The notes beneath the pieces were generated by a model. That model did no database searches and was not told where the DNA came from. It saw only the letters and a program-made list of their open reading frames with translations. Source: UBA7803 sp041690675 (lineage in GTDB: Bacteria; Pseudomonadota; Gammaproteobacteria; Pseudomonadales; Azotimanducaceae). From it: DNA of 64,000 bases. How positions within the stretch are numbered: the stretch's first letter is position 1; every line of letters starts with the position of its first letter. Shown here one piece after another: positions 15,603 to 22,540 of this stretch. Location of the stretch: NCBI GenBank assembly GCA_041690675.1, contig JAWLGU010000007.1, forward strand, positions 28,677-92,676, in the 5' to 3' direction. The translations under genes were made by a program, and so were the position numbers.

Positions 15603-17728
15603 TCGTCCCACATGCCGAGCAGGCGCGACGAGGCGTCGATGCGTACTCCGCCCGCCGTGGGCGTGCCCGCCGCGGTCGGCTCGTCCGCACCGGCGGGCCA
15701 TACCCGCGGCTCGAATGCCGCCAGCACGGACGCGGTCATGAAGCGGCTGCGCGCGCCGTAGACGTGCTTGTCGCCCCAGCGCTGCTGCTGGGTGACGTAG
15801 TACTTGAGCGGCGCCACCAGGTGCAGCTCATGCTTGGCCCGGGTGACGGCGACGTACAGCAACCGGCGCTCTTCCTCCAGGCGAGCGGGTTTGCCCGCGG
15901 CGAACTCGTTGGGAAAGCTGCCGTCGTTGACGTTCAGCACGAACACCGTGTCCCATTCCTGGCCCTTGGCGGAATGCACCGTGGAAAGGATCAGGTAGTC
16001 CTCGTCCTGGAGCGGCGGCCCGGCCTCGTCGCCGCTGGCCTGGGGCGGGTCGAGCGTGAGCTCGGTGATGAAGCGTTCCCGGGACGGTGAGTGGGCGGCA
16101 ATGGCCTCGAGCTGCTCGAGGTCCCCCTGGCGCACATGGGCGGCGTCGTACCGGCGCTGCATGTGCGGCTCGTACCACTGGCGCACCCGGCTCATCTGCC
16201 CCGCCCAGGCCCGCGCCCCTTTCAGCTCGACGATGAGCTCGACCAGCGTACGCCAATCCTGCTCGGCGGCCGCGGGCATCCGGAAGTCACCGAGCGACGC
16301 CACGGCGTAGCCGGCGTCCTCCAGTGCGGTGAGACAGCGGTCGGCGGTGGCCGGGCCGACCCCAGGCAGGAGCTGCAAGGTGCGGAATCCCGCCAGACGG
16401 TTGCGCAGGTTGTCCACCCAGCGCAGCAGCGCGAGCACGTCCTTGACGTGGGCGGCCTCGAGGAACTTGAGGCCGCCGTACTTCACGTAGGGGATGTTGC
16501 GGCGAATGAGCTCCACCTCCAGGGCGTCGCTGTGGTGGGCGCTGCGCATGAGCACCGCCTGCTGTTTGAGCGCGATTCCCTGCTCACGCTTCGCCAGCAC
16601 CTGCTCCACCACGTACAGGCTCTGGTTGCGGTCGTCCTCCACCGTCACGTACCAGGGCTTCTGCGCCGACACGCGGCCCGATCGCAGCTCTTTTCGATAA
16701 CTGCGGGCGCTTTCCGCCATCAGCGCGTTGGCGGCGTCGAGAATGGGCTGCACCGAGCGGTAATTGCTCTCGAGGGTGATCACGTCCGCCGGATCGGGGA
16801 ACCGCGCGGGGAAATCCAGGATGTTCTCCACGGTGGCGGCGCGAAACGAGTAGATGGATTGAGCGTCGTCCCCCACCACGCACAGGCCGGCGCCGTCGGG
16901 CTTCATGGCCAGGAGGATCTCGGCCTGCAGGGTATTGGTGTCCTGATACTCGTCCACGAGCACGTGGGCGAACCGCGCGCCGAGCTGCCGGGCCACCGCC
17001 GGCTCCTGGGTCAGCAGGTGCCAGTACAGCAGCAGGTCGTCGTAGTCGAGCAATTGCTGGGCCTGCTTGGCCTCGACGTACGCCCGGAACAGCCGGGTGA
17101 GCTCACCCCGCCATTCGGCGCACCAGGGGTATTCGGCCTCCAGGGTTTCCGCGAGCGACCCTCGAGTGTTCACGCGGTGGGAATAGATGGCCAGGCACGT
17201 GTCCTTGCGGGGAAAACGCTTCGCCTGCTTCGCGAGTCCCAGCTCCTGGCGCTTCAGGTCGATGAGGTCGGCAGCATCACCGCGGTCGACGACGGAGAAC
17301 GCCGGGTCCAGGCCGAGCACGTGGGCGTACTCCCTGAGCAACCGGTTGCCGACGGAGTGAAACGTCCCCGACCACATCAGGCGGGTTGCGTTCGGGTGGA
17401 AGGCCGTGCCTCGGGGGGCCTCCTCGAGCGCCGCGCGAGCGATGCGCTCGGCGCGGGCGAGGAGCTCCTGCGCCGCACGCCGGGTGAACGTCAGGAGCGC
17501 GATCCGCTCCGGGGCGACCCCCTGCAGCAGCAGATAGGCCACCCGATGGGCCAGGGTGTTGGTCTTGCCGGTGCCGGCCCCGGCGATGATCAACAGCGGC
17601 CCGGCGTCGAATGCCCGAGGCCCGCCTTCCCCGCCAGGGGTGGCCGAGCCGAAGGTGGCCGCCTGCCGTTGCGCCGGATTCAGGCCTTCACCGAAGAGAA
17701 CGGGCGCTGCGTGGGCACGGGCATTCAT
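15599..17728 (-). CDS. UvrD/Rep-type superfamily 1 DNA helicase
   Basis: A 709-residue 3'-5' helicase. Walker A is LLIIAGAGTGKTNTLAHR, motif Ia IALLTFTRRAAQELLAR, motif II LVDEYQDTN, motif III VVGDDAQSIYSFR, motif V STVHSAKGQEWDTVFVLN and motif VI LLYVAVTRAKHELHLV, all intact. It unwinds DNA in repair or replication restart. The ATG at 17728 is preferred over a TTG three codons upstream. A CTG-N10-CAG box at 17751-17766 lies 22 bases before this ATG, so the gene is probably LexA-controlled as uvrD is in E. coli. It is shorter than UvrD/Rep and lacks the long C-terminal tail of UvrD, so I do not assign a symbol. Confidence 0.92.
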   Translation of the reverse strand: MNARAHAAPVLFGEGLNPAQRQAATFGSATPGGEGGPRAFDAGPLLIIAGAGTGKTNTLAHRVAYLLLQGVAPERIALLTFTRRAAQELLARAERIARAALEEAPRGTAFHPNATRLMWSGTFHSVGNRLLREYAHVLGLDPAFSVVDRGDAADLIDLKRQELGLAKQAKRFPRKDTCLAIYSHRVNTRGSLAETLEAEYPWCAEWRGELTRLFRAYVEAKQAQQLLDYDDLLLYWHLLTQEPAVARQLGARFAHVLVDEYQDTNTLQAEILLAMKPDGAGLCVVGDDAQSIYSFRAATVENILDFPARFPDPADVITLESNYRSVQPILDAANALMAESARSYRKELRSGRVSAQKPWYVTVEDDRNQSLYVVEQVLAKREQGIALKQQAVLMRSAHHSDALEVELIRRNIPYVKYGGLKFLEAAHVKDVLALLRWVDNLRNRLAGFRTLQLLPGVGPATADRCLTALEDAGYAVASLGDFRMPAAAEQDWRTLVELIVELKGARAWAGQMSRVRQWYEPHMQRRYDAAHVRQGDLEQLEAIAAHSPSRERFITELTLDPPQASGDEAGPPLQDEDYLILSTVHSAKGQEWDTVFVLNVNDGSFPNEFAAGKPARLEEERRLLYVAVTRAKHELHLVAPLKYYVTQQQRWGDKHVYGARSRFMTASVLAAFEPRVWPAGADEPTAAGTPTAGGVRIDASSRLLGMWDD

Positions 17729-17750
17729 GGACGCCAATCATGCCCAAGGA

Positions 17751-17766
17751 CTGTATGAAAATACAG
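17751..17766. promoter_or_regulatory. Candidate LexA (SOS) box ahead of the helicase gene
   Basis: CTGTATGAAAATACAG is a CTG-N10-CAG palindrome with six perfect arm pairs (CTGTAT/ATACAG), the form bound by LexA in Gammaproteobacteria. It lies 22 bases upstream of the helicase ATG at 17728 (minus strand), where LexA would cover the promoter. It stands out as AT-rich within GC-rich flanks. Confidence 0.75.
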
Positions 17767-17778
17767 CGCCCCGCGCCG

Positions 17779-18162
17779 TCACTTGGTGTTGATGCTGTAA
17801 CGGCCGGGACCCGTCAGCGCCAGGGCGACGGCGGTGAACAGGAACATGGCCTGCAGCTCGATGGCCCAGCCTCCCTGGGGACCCAGTGCGAGCACCTCCC
17901 CCCGGTGCGCCAGGCCGATGGCGAACAGCATGTTGACCGCGATCAGCGCGGCGCCGACCCGCGAGTACCAGCCCAGGAGAAGCAGCACCGGCCCCACCAC
18001 TTCACCGACGTAGGCGCCGTAGGCGAGCACGGTGGGCAGCCCGCTCGCACTCAGCATGCCGGCGATGCCGCCCACGCCGCCGGCGAGCTTGGCGATCCCG
18101 TGCAGCAGAACCGTCCCGCCGAGGACCAGCCGCAGAATCAGCTTCCCAACGCTATCGCGCAT
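17779..18162 (-). CDS. DoxX family membrane protein
   Basis: A 127-residue protein with four hydrophobic segments. It begins with LILRLVLGGTVLLHGIAKL, the DoxX opening with the HG motif, and contains YGAYVGEVVGPVLLLLGWYSRVGAALIAVNM (here as the segments GAYVGEVVGPVLLLLGW and RVGAALIAVNML) with the conserved E-x(5)-L-L-L-G-x-x-(S/T)-R region. DoxX proteins are inner-membrane proteins linked to quinone or redox functions and to oxidative-stress complexes in some bacteria; the reaction is not settled. It lies on the same strand as, and upstream of, the helicase gene, but the SOS box between them suggests separate control. Confidence 0.88.
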   Translation of the reverse strand: MRDSVGKLILRLVLGGTVLLHGIAKLAGGVGGIAGMLSASGLPTVLAYGAYVGEVVGPVLLLLGWYSRVGAALIAVNMLFAIGLAHRGEVLALGPQGGWAIELQAMFLFTAVALALTGPGRYSINTK

Positions 18163-18230
18163 TCCAGGCTCCTTTGCCTCCGCGTTCCGCGTCAGTCTAC
18201 ACCCGGTCGCGTCCGAAGCCCGAGGCGCGC

Positions 18231-18632
18231 CTAGTCTCCGGCCGCGCGAAGGCTGGCGTTGTTCTGGAGCAAGGTGCCCACCGACGAATCCACGTTGATG
18301 TTCAGGTTGAGCAGCACCGTCACGTTGGCGTCGACGGCGTTGATGTTGACCAGGGAGCGCAGGTTTCCCTGGGCGCCGTCACCAAGGTACATGGCGTAGG
18401 CAGGTGCGGCTTCGACCAGCGCCACGGTACCGCTGGCGTGAATCGTGCGGCCGCTACGGGTGGTGCGCACCACGTCCAGCGCGGCCGGGTCGAGGGCCTC
18501 GCCCTGGGTCCCCGCGGTCACCCGATCCAGCGCCGCGTCGTCGAGCGGGACGGGCGCGTCCCGCGCCACGGCGGGCGCCCCGAGGCAGGCGGCGAGCAGG
18601 GCGGCCCACAGAGGAATGCTCGTCGATTTCAT
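18231..18632 (-). CDS. Exported protein of unknown function sharing an N-terminal motif with its neighbour
   Basis: A 133-residue protein with a signal peptide (SIPLWAALLAACLGAPAVA). Immediately after it comes VPLDDAALDRVTAGTQG. The same PLDDxxLDxVTAGT pattern stands at the same place in the larger exported protein at 18697-19812. The second half is rich in N, V and L in alternating strand-like order (LVNINAVDANVTVLLNLNINV), as seen in beta-solenoid or amyloid-like surface proteins. I do not recognise a named family, though the motif resembles the LDDExLSxVTGQ start of filament-related proteins in other gammaproteobacteria. Only 64 bases separate it from that neighbour, so the two are probably co-transcribed. 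Confidence 0.7.
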   Translation of the reverse strand: MKSTSIPLWAALLAACLGAPAVARDAPVPLDDAALDRVTAGTQGEALDPAALDVVRTTRSGRTIHASGTVALVEAAPAYAMYLGDGAQGNLRSLVNINAVDANVTVLLNLNINVDSSVGTLLQNNASLRAAGD

Positions 18633-18696
18633 CTCGGCCCCATCATGGTGGCGCGACCGCGGTCTCCCTTCCGCGGGGCACGCCGGTGTCGCGTGT

Positions 18697-19812
18697 TCAG
18701 AACCCCTGAATGACGACGTTGCGCTGAGAGACGCTCGGCGGCACCGCGGAGCCGGTCTCCACCACGGTACGCGAAACGTTGACGCCGTTGGCGACCATGC
18801 TGCCCACCGCGTTCACCACGTTCAGGCCGGTCGCGTTGGATTGGGCGCCGGACGCCAGGGTGAGCGTGTGGCCGGAGGACAGGGTCAGGTTCGACTCGTC
18901 CACGACGATGTACTCCGCGCCGGCGCTCTCCAAAGTCACCGCGCCCTGGACGGTCCGGGCGTGGGCCTCGTCGTGGGTGGCGTCCGTTTGGTAGGTACTG
19001 TTGTCGTCCGCGCTGGCCTGACAGAGACCGAGCTTGGTGTAGCACACCGAGCCGATGGCATCGATGGACACCGGCGGGGTATCGACCTCGATGCTGACGC
19101 TGCCGCTGTTGACGATCTCGCTCTCGAGCTGGCCGTTCGCCTGCATGCTGCCGAAGGGCCGCGGCAGATTGATGGTGCCATTCACACCCACGGAGGTCGC
19201 GAGCCGCGACTCCGCCTCCAGCCCGACATCGATGGATGCCGCGTCGATGTCGATCCCGACCCGGCCGGCGAGGCCTACCCCCAACCCGATGTTCACGCTC
19301 TGGCCGAGCAACTGGTGGTTGGTGTCCACGCTGACGTCGCTGACCAGGTCGATGGTGTCGAGATTCCGGGTGGTGGTGCTCAGGGTGTCGCTGGTGGACT
19401 CGTTGGCGTCGCGCCCGTAGCCGGCGAGACTGGCGGAGCGGGTCGTCTCCCGCTGCACCACCAGGTTCGCCTGCTCGACCTCGACACCCCCGGCATCGCC
19501 GCCCTGGAACCGGCCGTCCCAGACGTTGACGCCCTGGGTGATGAGCGTGTCTGCAGTGTTCACCAGATTCAGCGCCCGGGCGCCGGACTGGGCTTCGCTC
19601 TCCAGGGTGAGCGCATTGCTCTCGTCCACCGACGCGGTCGCCGCGTTGGCCACGAGGAAGCCCCCCGTGGCATGTCGCGCACCGTCCGCGGGGGCACTGG
19701 CCGTCCCGGCGGTGACCACGTCGAGCTGCTCGTCATCGAGCGGTCGCATGTCCGCCTCGGCCGAGCCGAGCGCGGTCAACAGCATCACGATGGAACACGT
19801 CGTGTAGCGCAT
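18697..19812 (-). CDS. Exported repeat protein of unknown function, first gene of a pair
   Basis: A 371-residue protein with a short signal peptide (CSIVMLLTALGSAEA), followed by MRPLDDEQLDVVTAGTASA, the motif shared with the next gene. Two copies of a strand-rich unit are visible: residues 62-97 (VDESNALTLES...ALNLVN...GVNV) and 304-346 (VDESNLTLSS...GLNVVN...GVNV). The middle (150-245) is another alternating strand region (VNIGLGVGLAGRVGIDIDA). The protein is acidic, rich in N, T, S and V, and has only three cysteines. This composition suggests a secreted beta-solenoid or fibre-forming protein; that is an inference. A response regulator gene is divergent from it across 134 bases, and may control it. 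Confidence 0.72.
   Translation of the reverse strand: MRYTTCSIVMLLTALGSAEADMRPLDDEQLDVVTAGTASAPADGARHATGGFLVANAATASVDESNALTLESEAQSGARALNLVNTADTLITQGVNVWDGRFQGGDAGGVEVEQANLVVQRETTRSASLAGYGRDANESTSDTLSTTTRNLDTIDLVSDVSVDTNHQLLGQSVNIGLGVGLAGRVGIDIDAASIDVGLEAESRLATSVGVNGTINLPRPFGSMQANGQLESEIVNSGSVSIEVDTPPVSIDAIGSVCYTKLGLCQASADDNSTYQTDATHDEAHARTVQGAVTLESAGAEYIVVDESNLTLSSGHTLTLASGAQSNATGLNVVNAVGSMVANGVNVSRTVVETGSAVPPSVSQRNVVIQGF
18775..18903 (-). repeat. Second copy of the VDESN-LNxVN-GVNV protein repeat
   Basis: Codes for residues 304-346 of the exported repeat protein: VDESN, then AQSNATGLNVVNAVGSMVANGVNV. It aligns with residues 62-97 of the same protein, with an insertion of a few residues (SSGHTLT). 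The two copies stand near the two ends of the protein. Confidence 0.6.
19522..19629 (-). repeat. First copy of the VDESN-LNxVN-GVNV protein repeat
   Basis: Codes for residues 62-97 of the exported repeat protein: VDESNALTLESEAQSG, then ALNLVNTADTLITQGVNV. The pattern VDESN / AQS / LNxVN / GVNV recurs at residues 304-346. Confidence 0.6.
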
Positions 19813-19946
19813 TCTCCCCTCCTTCCCGCAATTTTCTTGGCGTGTTGTGACGCTTCAGATGGTCTTGGTGATTCCGGGCCCCGTAAATAATCCATTCCAG
19901 CTAGAATTCAGGGCATCTAGTCTGAAGGGACTATGGCGACCGCACG

Positions 19947-20618
19947 GTGCTGCTCATGGCAATGGCTTCCCATCCATCCCCGCTCGAGGTGCTGATCATC
20001 GACGACCACCCGTTGTTCCGGGCCGGTATCGCTACGGTCCTGCAACGGCTCGCCGACGACGCTCGGCTGATCGAGCGGCCGTCCTGCGAGGATGGCCTGC
20101 GCTGGCTGGCCGAACACGCCGACCCCGCCATGATCCTGCTCGACCTGAACCTTCCGGGAATGGACGGGATGTCCGGCCTCGGCCTGCTGCGCGAGGCTTC
20201 GCCGGCGACACCCGTGGTGGTGCTGTCGGCAACCGAGGATCGAACCAAGGTGAAACAGGCGCTCTCACGTGGCGCCATGGGATACATTCCGAAGTCCGCC
20301 AGCGGCGACGTGATCCTGAACGCCATCCGGCTGGTGCTGGCGGGGGGCGTCTACCTGCCTGCCGGCATCATGGCGCCGGCTTCGCCCGATTCACGCCCGG
20401 ACGAAGCCAGCGCCGTGGGCAACCCGCTGACGCCGCGCCAACAGGAGGTGCTGGAGCTGCTCTGCCAGGGGCTCAGCAACAAGGCGATCGCCGCCCGACT
20501 CGACCTGGCGGAGAACACCGTGCGTGTGCATGTTGCTGCCATTCTGAAGCTCCTCGGCGCGAGGAATCGCACCGAAGCGGGCTACCAGGCGCTGAGCCTG
20601 GGCCTGGTCAAGGGCTGA
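19947..20618 (+). CDS. NarL/LuxR-type response regulator
   Basis: A 223-residue two-component response regulator. The receiver domain (about 13-130) has the acidic pair IIDDHPLFR, the phospho-acceptor D66 in LLDLNLPGMDG, the conserved LSATED and the lysine in YIPKSAS. The LuxR-type helix-turn-helix (about 152-205) reads LTPRQQEVLELLCQGLSNKAIA and ENTVRVHVAAILKLLG. The first codon is unclear: GTG 19947, ATG 19956 and ATG 19962 all lack a good ribosome site. The 3' end overlaps that of the hybrid kinase on the other strand by 11 bases, and the kinase is the obvious partner. It may regulate the divergent exported-protein pair. Confidence 0.9.
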   Translation: MLLMAMASHPSPLEVLIIDDHPLFRAGIATVLQRLADDARLIERPSCEDGLRWLAEHADPAMILLDLNLPGMDGMSGLGLLREASPATPVVVLSATEDRTKVKQALSRGAMGYIPKSASGDVILNAIRLVLAGGVYLPAGIMAPASPDSRPDEASAVGNPLTPRQQEVLELLCQGLSNKAIAARLDLAENTVRVHVAAILKLLGARNRTEAGYQALSLGLVKG

Positions 20619-22395
20619 CCTCGCCGAGCACATCTACCACTTCGTCGCCCGCCGCGGCAGGCTGCAGAAGATGGCTCGCGAGGCTGCGCATCCGCGCCGC
20701 GGACACCGGCTTGTGCAGCAACTGATGGCCGCCCGCCTGCGCTTCGCGCAGCCGCTCCGGAGCGGTGTCGCCCGTGATGAGGATGGCCGGCACGTCGCGC
20801 CCGCAGTGGGCACGAATGTCCTCGATGGCCCGGGCTCCCGATTCACCGTCGCGCAACCGGAAATCGGCGATGACGAGGTCCGGTGCGCGGCTTCCCTCGT
20901 TCAGGATGCGCACGGCGGCCTCGCCGGACTCCGCGGTCAGCACGTCGCAGGCCCACAGGCCGAGCATCTGCCCCATGGCCTCGCGCACCGGCGCCTCGTC
21001 GTCGATGACCAGCACGCACTTGCCGGTGAGGTCCGCGGCCACCGGGGGACGCTGCTCCGCCACCTCCGGGACCGGGCGGGCCACGGGTACCTGCAGCCGG
21101 AACACGGTGCCGCGCCCCGGCCACGAATCGAGCGTCAGGGCATGGCCGAGCATGGCGGACAGGCGCCGCACGATCGCCAGGCCCAGCCCCAGACCGAGGC
21201 GCCGGTCACGCTGCGGATTACCGACCTGGTAGAACTCCTCGAACACGTGCGCGAGCTGATCGGCCGTCATGCCCGGGCCGGTGTCGTGAACCTCGATACC
21301 GACGAATCCCGCCGAGCACCGGCAGCCGACGACCACGGCGCCATGATCGGTGTAGCGCAACGCGTTGACGACCACGTTCTGCAGGATGCGGGTCAGCATG
21401 ATCGGGTCGCTGCGAACCCAGGCGCCGCAGGGCACGGCTCTGAAGCGCAGGCCTTTCTCCTCGGCGTCGGCCCGAAACTCCGCGATGAGGGTGTCGAGCA
21501 GTCGCTGCACCGGGAACACGGCGAGCTCCGGCTTCACGGCGCCCGCATCGAGCCGGGAGACGTCCAGCAGGGCGTCGAGCAGCTCGGAGAGCGACGTGGT
21601 GGACAGCTTGATGTTCTCCACCAGGCTGCGCAGGTCCGCGCGGTCGACGCGAGCGTCCAGCGCGTCGACGAACAGGCCGAGCGCGTGCAGGGGTTGGCGC
21701 AGGTCGTGGCTCGCCGCCGCGAGGAACTGTGACTTCACCGCATCGGCGCGTTCCGCCCGCTCCTTGGCCGCCGTGAGGCTCTGCACCAGCTCCCGGTTGG
21801 CGAACTCCAGGCGGATCTGCTCGAGGATGCGGCGGTGACTGATGCGCACGGTGGCGATGTTGATCAGCACGAACATCACCGTCAGAACGCCGATGACGTG
21901 GAAGAACGTTTCCTGAAAGGAGAACAGGCGGGCGATGAACGGAACCGCCGGCAGGATGGCGAACCCGTAGTACGCGCCGACGTGGTACGACAGGCTGGGG
22001 ATGCCCCCGGCGACGAAGCCGCACAAGACCGTGGCGTAGAAGAACGTGAGGGTCAGGTCGTCGCCCGGGAGCGCCAGCGCGGGAAGGCCCCAGGCCAGCC
22101 CGTTCAGCCACACCGCCACCAGATGATAGCGGGCCCACCGGGGGCGTTCGGACTCCGGCGGTGGGTGCCGGTTGAAGCGCAGCATCAGCCCGGCACGCGC
22201 ACCGATCACCGCGTTGATGAGCAGGAACCAGGCGACGCACCAGACGGGCGGCACGGCGCCCGCGAACAACCAGGCGGTGAAGGCGGTAGCCGTGAGGCCC
22301 ACCGCCACGGACATGGGCCAGCTGTGCTGAAAGGTCATCCGCACCAGCTCGGCCTGGACGTGGGCGGCCGGCGCCGATTCGGGCAGCGTGCTCAT
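20608..22395 (-). CDS. Hybrid sensor histidine kinase with six membrane helices and C-terminal receiver
   Basis: A 595-residue inner-membrane kinase. Residues about 28-185 form six hydrophobic segments with short loops, so the signal is probably sensed within or near the membrane. The phospho-acceptor is H230 in FLAAASHDLRQPLHALG. The ATPase domain has the N box NVVVNALRYTDHG, G1 DTGPGM and G2 GLGLGLAIVRRL. A receiver domain (about 458-575) follows, with D511 in DLVIADFRLRDGESG. The SHDLRQPLHAL form of the H box is typical of hybrid kinases paired with NarL-type regulators. The ATG at 22395 starts the first hydrophobic region correctly. It is convergent with the response regulator gene, whose end it overlaps. 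Confidence 0.92.
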   Translation of the reverse strand: MSTLPESAPAAHVQAELVRMTFQHSWPMSVAVGLTATAFTAWLFAGAVPPVWCVAWFLLINAVIGARAGLMLRFNRHPPPESERPRWARYHLVAVWLNGLAWGLPALALPGDDLTLTFFYATVLCGFVAGGIPSLSYHVGAYYGFAILPAVPFIARLFSFQETFFHVIGVLTVMFVLINIATVRISHRRILEQIRLEFANRELVQSLTAAKERAERADAVKSQFLAAASHDLRQPLHALGLFVDALDARVDRADLRSLVENIKLSTTSLSELLDALLDVSRLDAGAVKPELAVFPVQRLLDTLIAEFRADAEEKGLRFRAVPCGAWVRSDPIMLTRILQNVVVNALRYTDHGAVVVGCRCSAGFVGIEVHDTGPGMTADQLAHVFEEFYQVGNPQRDRRLGLGLGLAIVRRLSAMLGHALTLDSWPGRGTVFRLQVPVARPVPEVAEQRPPVAADLTGKCVLVIDDEAPVREAMGQMLGLWACDVLTAESGEAAVRILNEGSRAPDLVIADFRLRDGESGARAIEDIRAHCGRDVPAILITGDTAPERLREAQAGGHQLLHKPVSAARMRSLASHLLQPAAAGDEVVDVLGEVSP

Positions 22396-22540
22396 CGCGA
22401 TGAGGCCCCCTCCCCTCCGAGCGGGCATCTTAGCAGGCCCACGGCAGCCGCGGCAGGCAGCGCGGCGGCCCCGGCTTCCTGCTACCGCCCGAGCCGGGCC
22501 CGGGCTAGCATTGGCCGGAGCCGTCGGCCGGCCCCTAGCC

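Noticed and set aside
18445..19890. 481-codon plus-strand frame opposite the exported repeat protein
   Set aside because: No motifs and a composition typical of antisense frames. The minus strand gives signal peptides, a shared motif and internal repeats.
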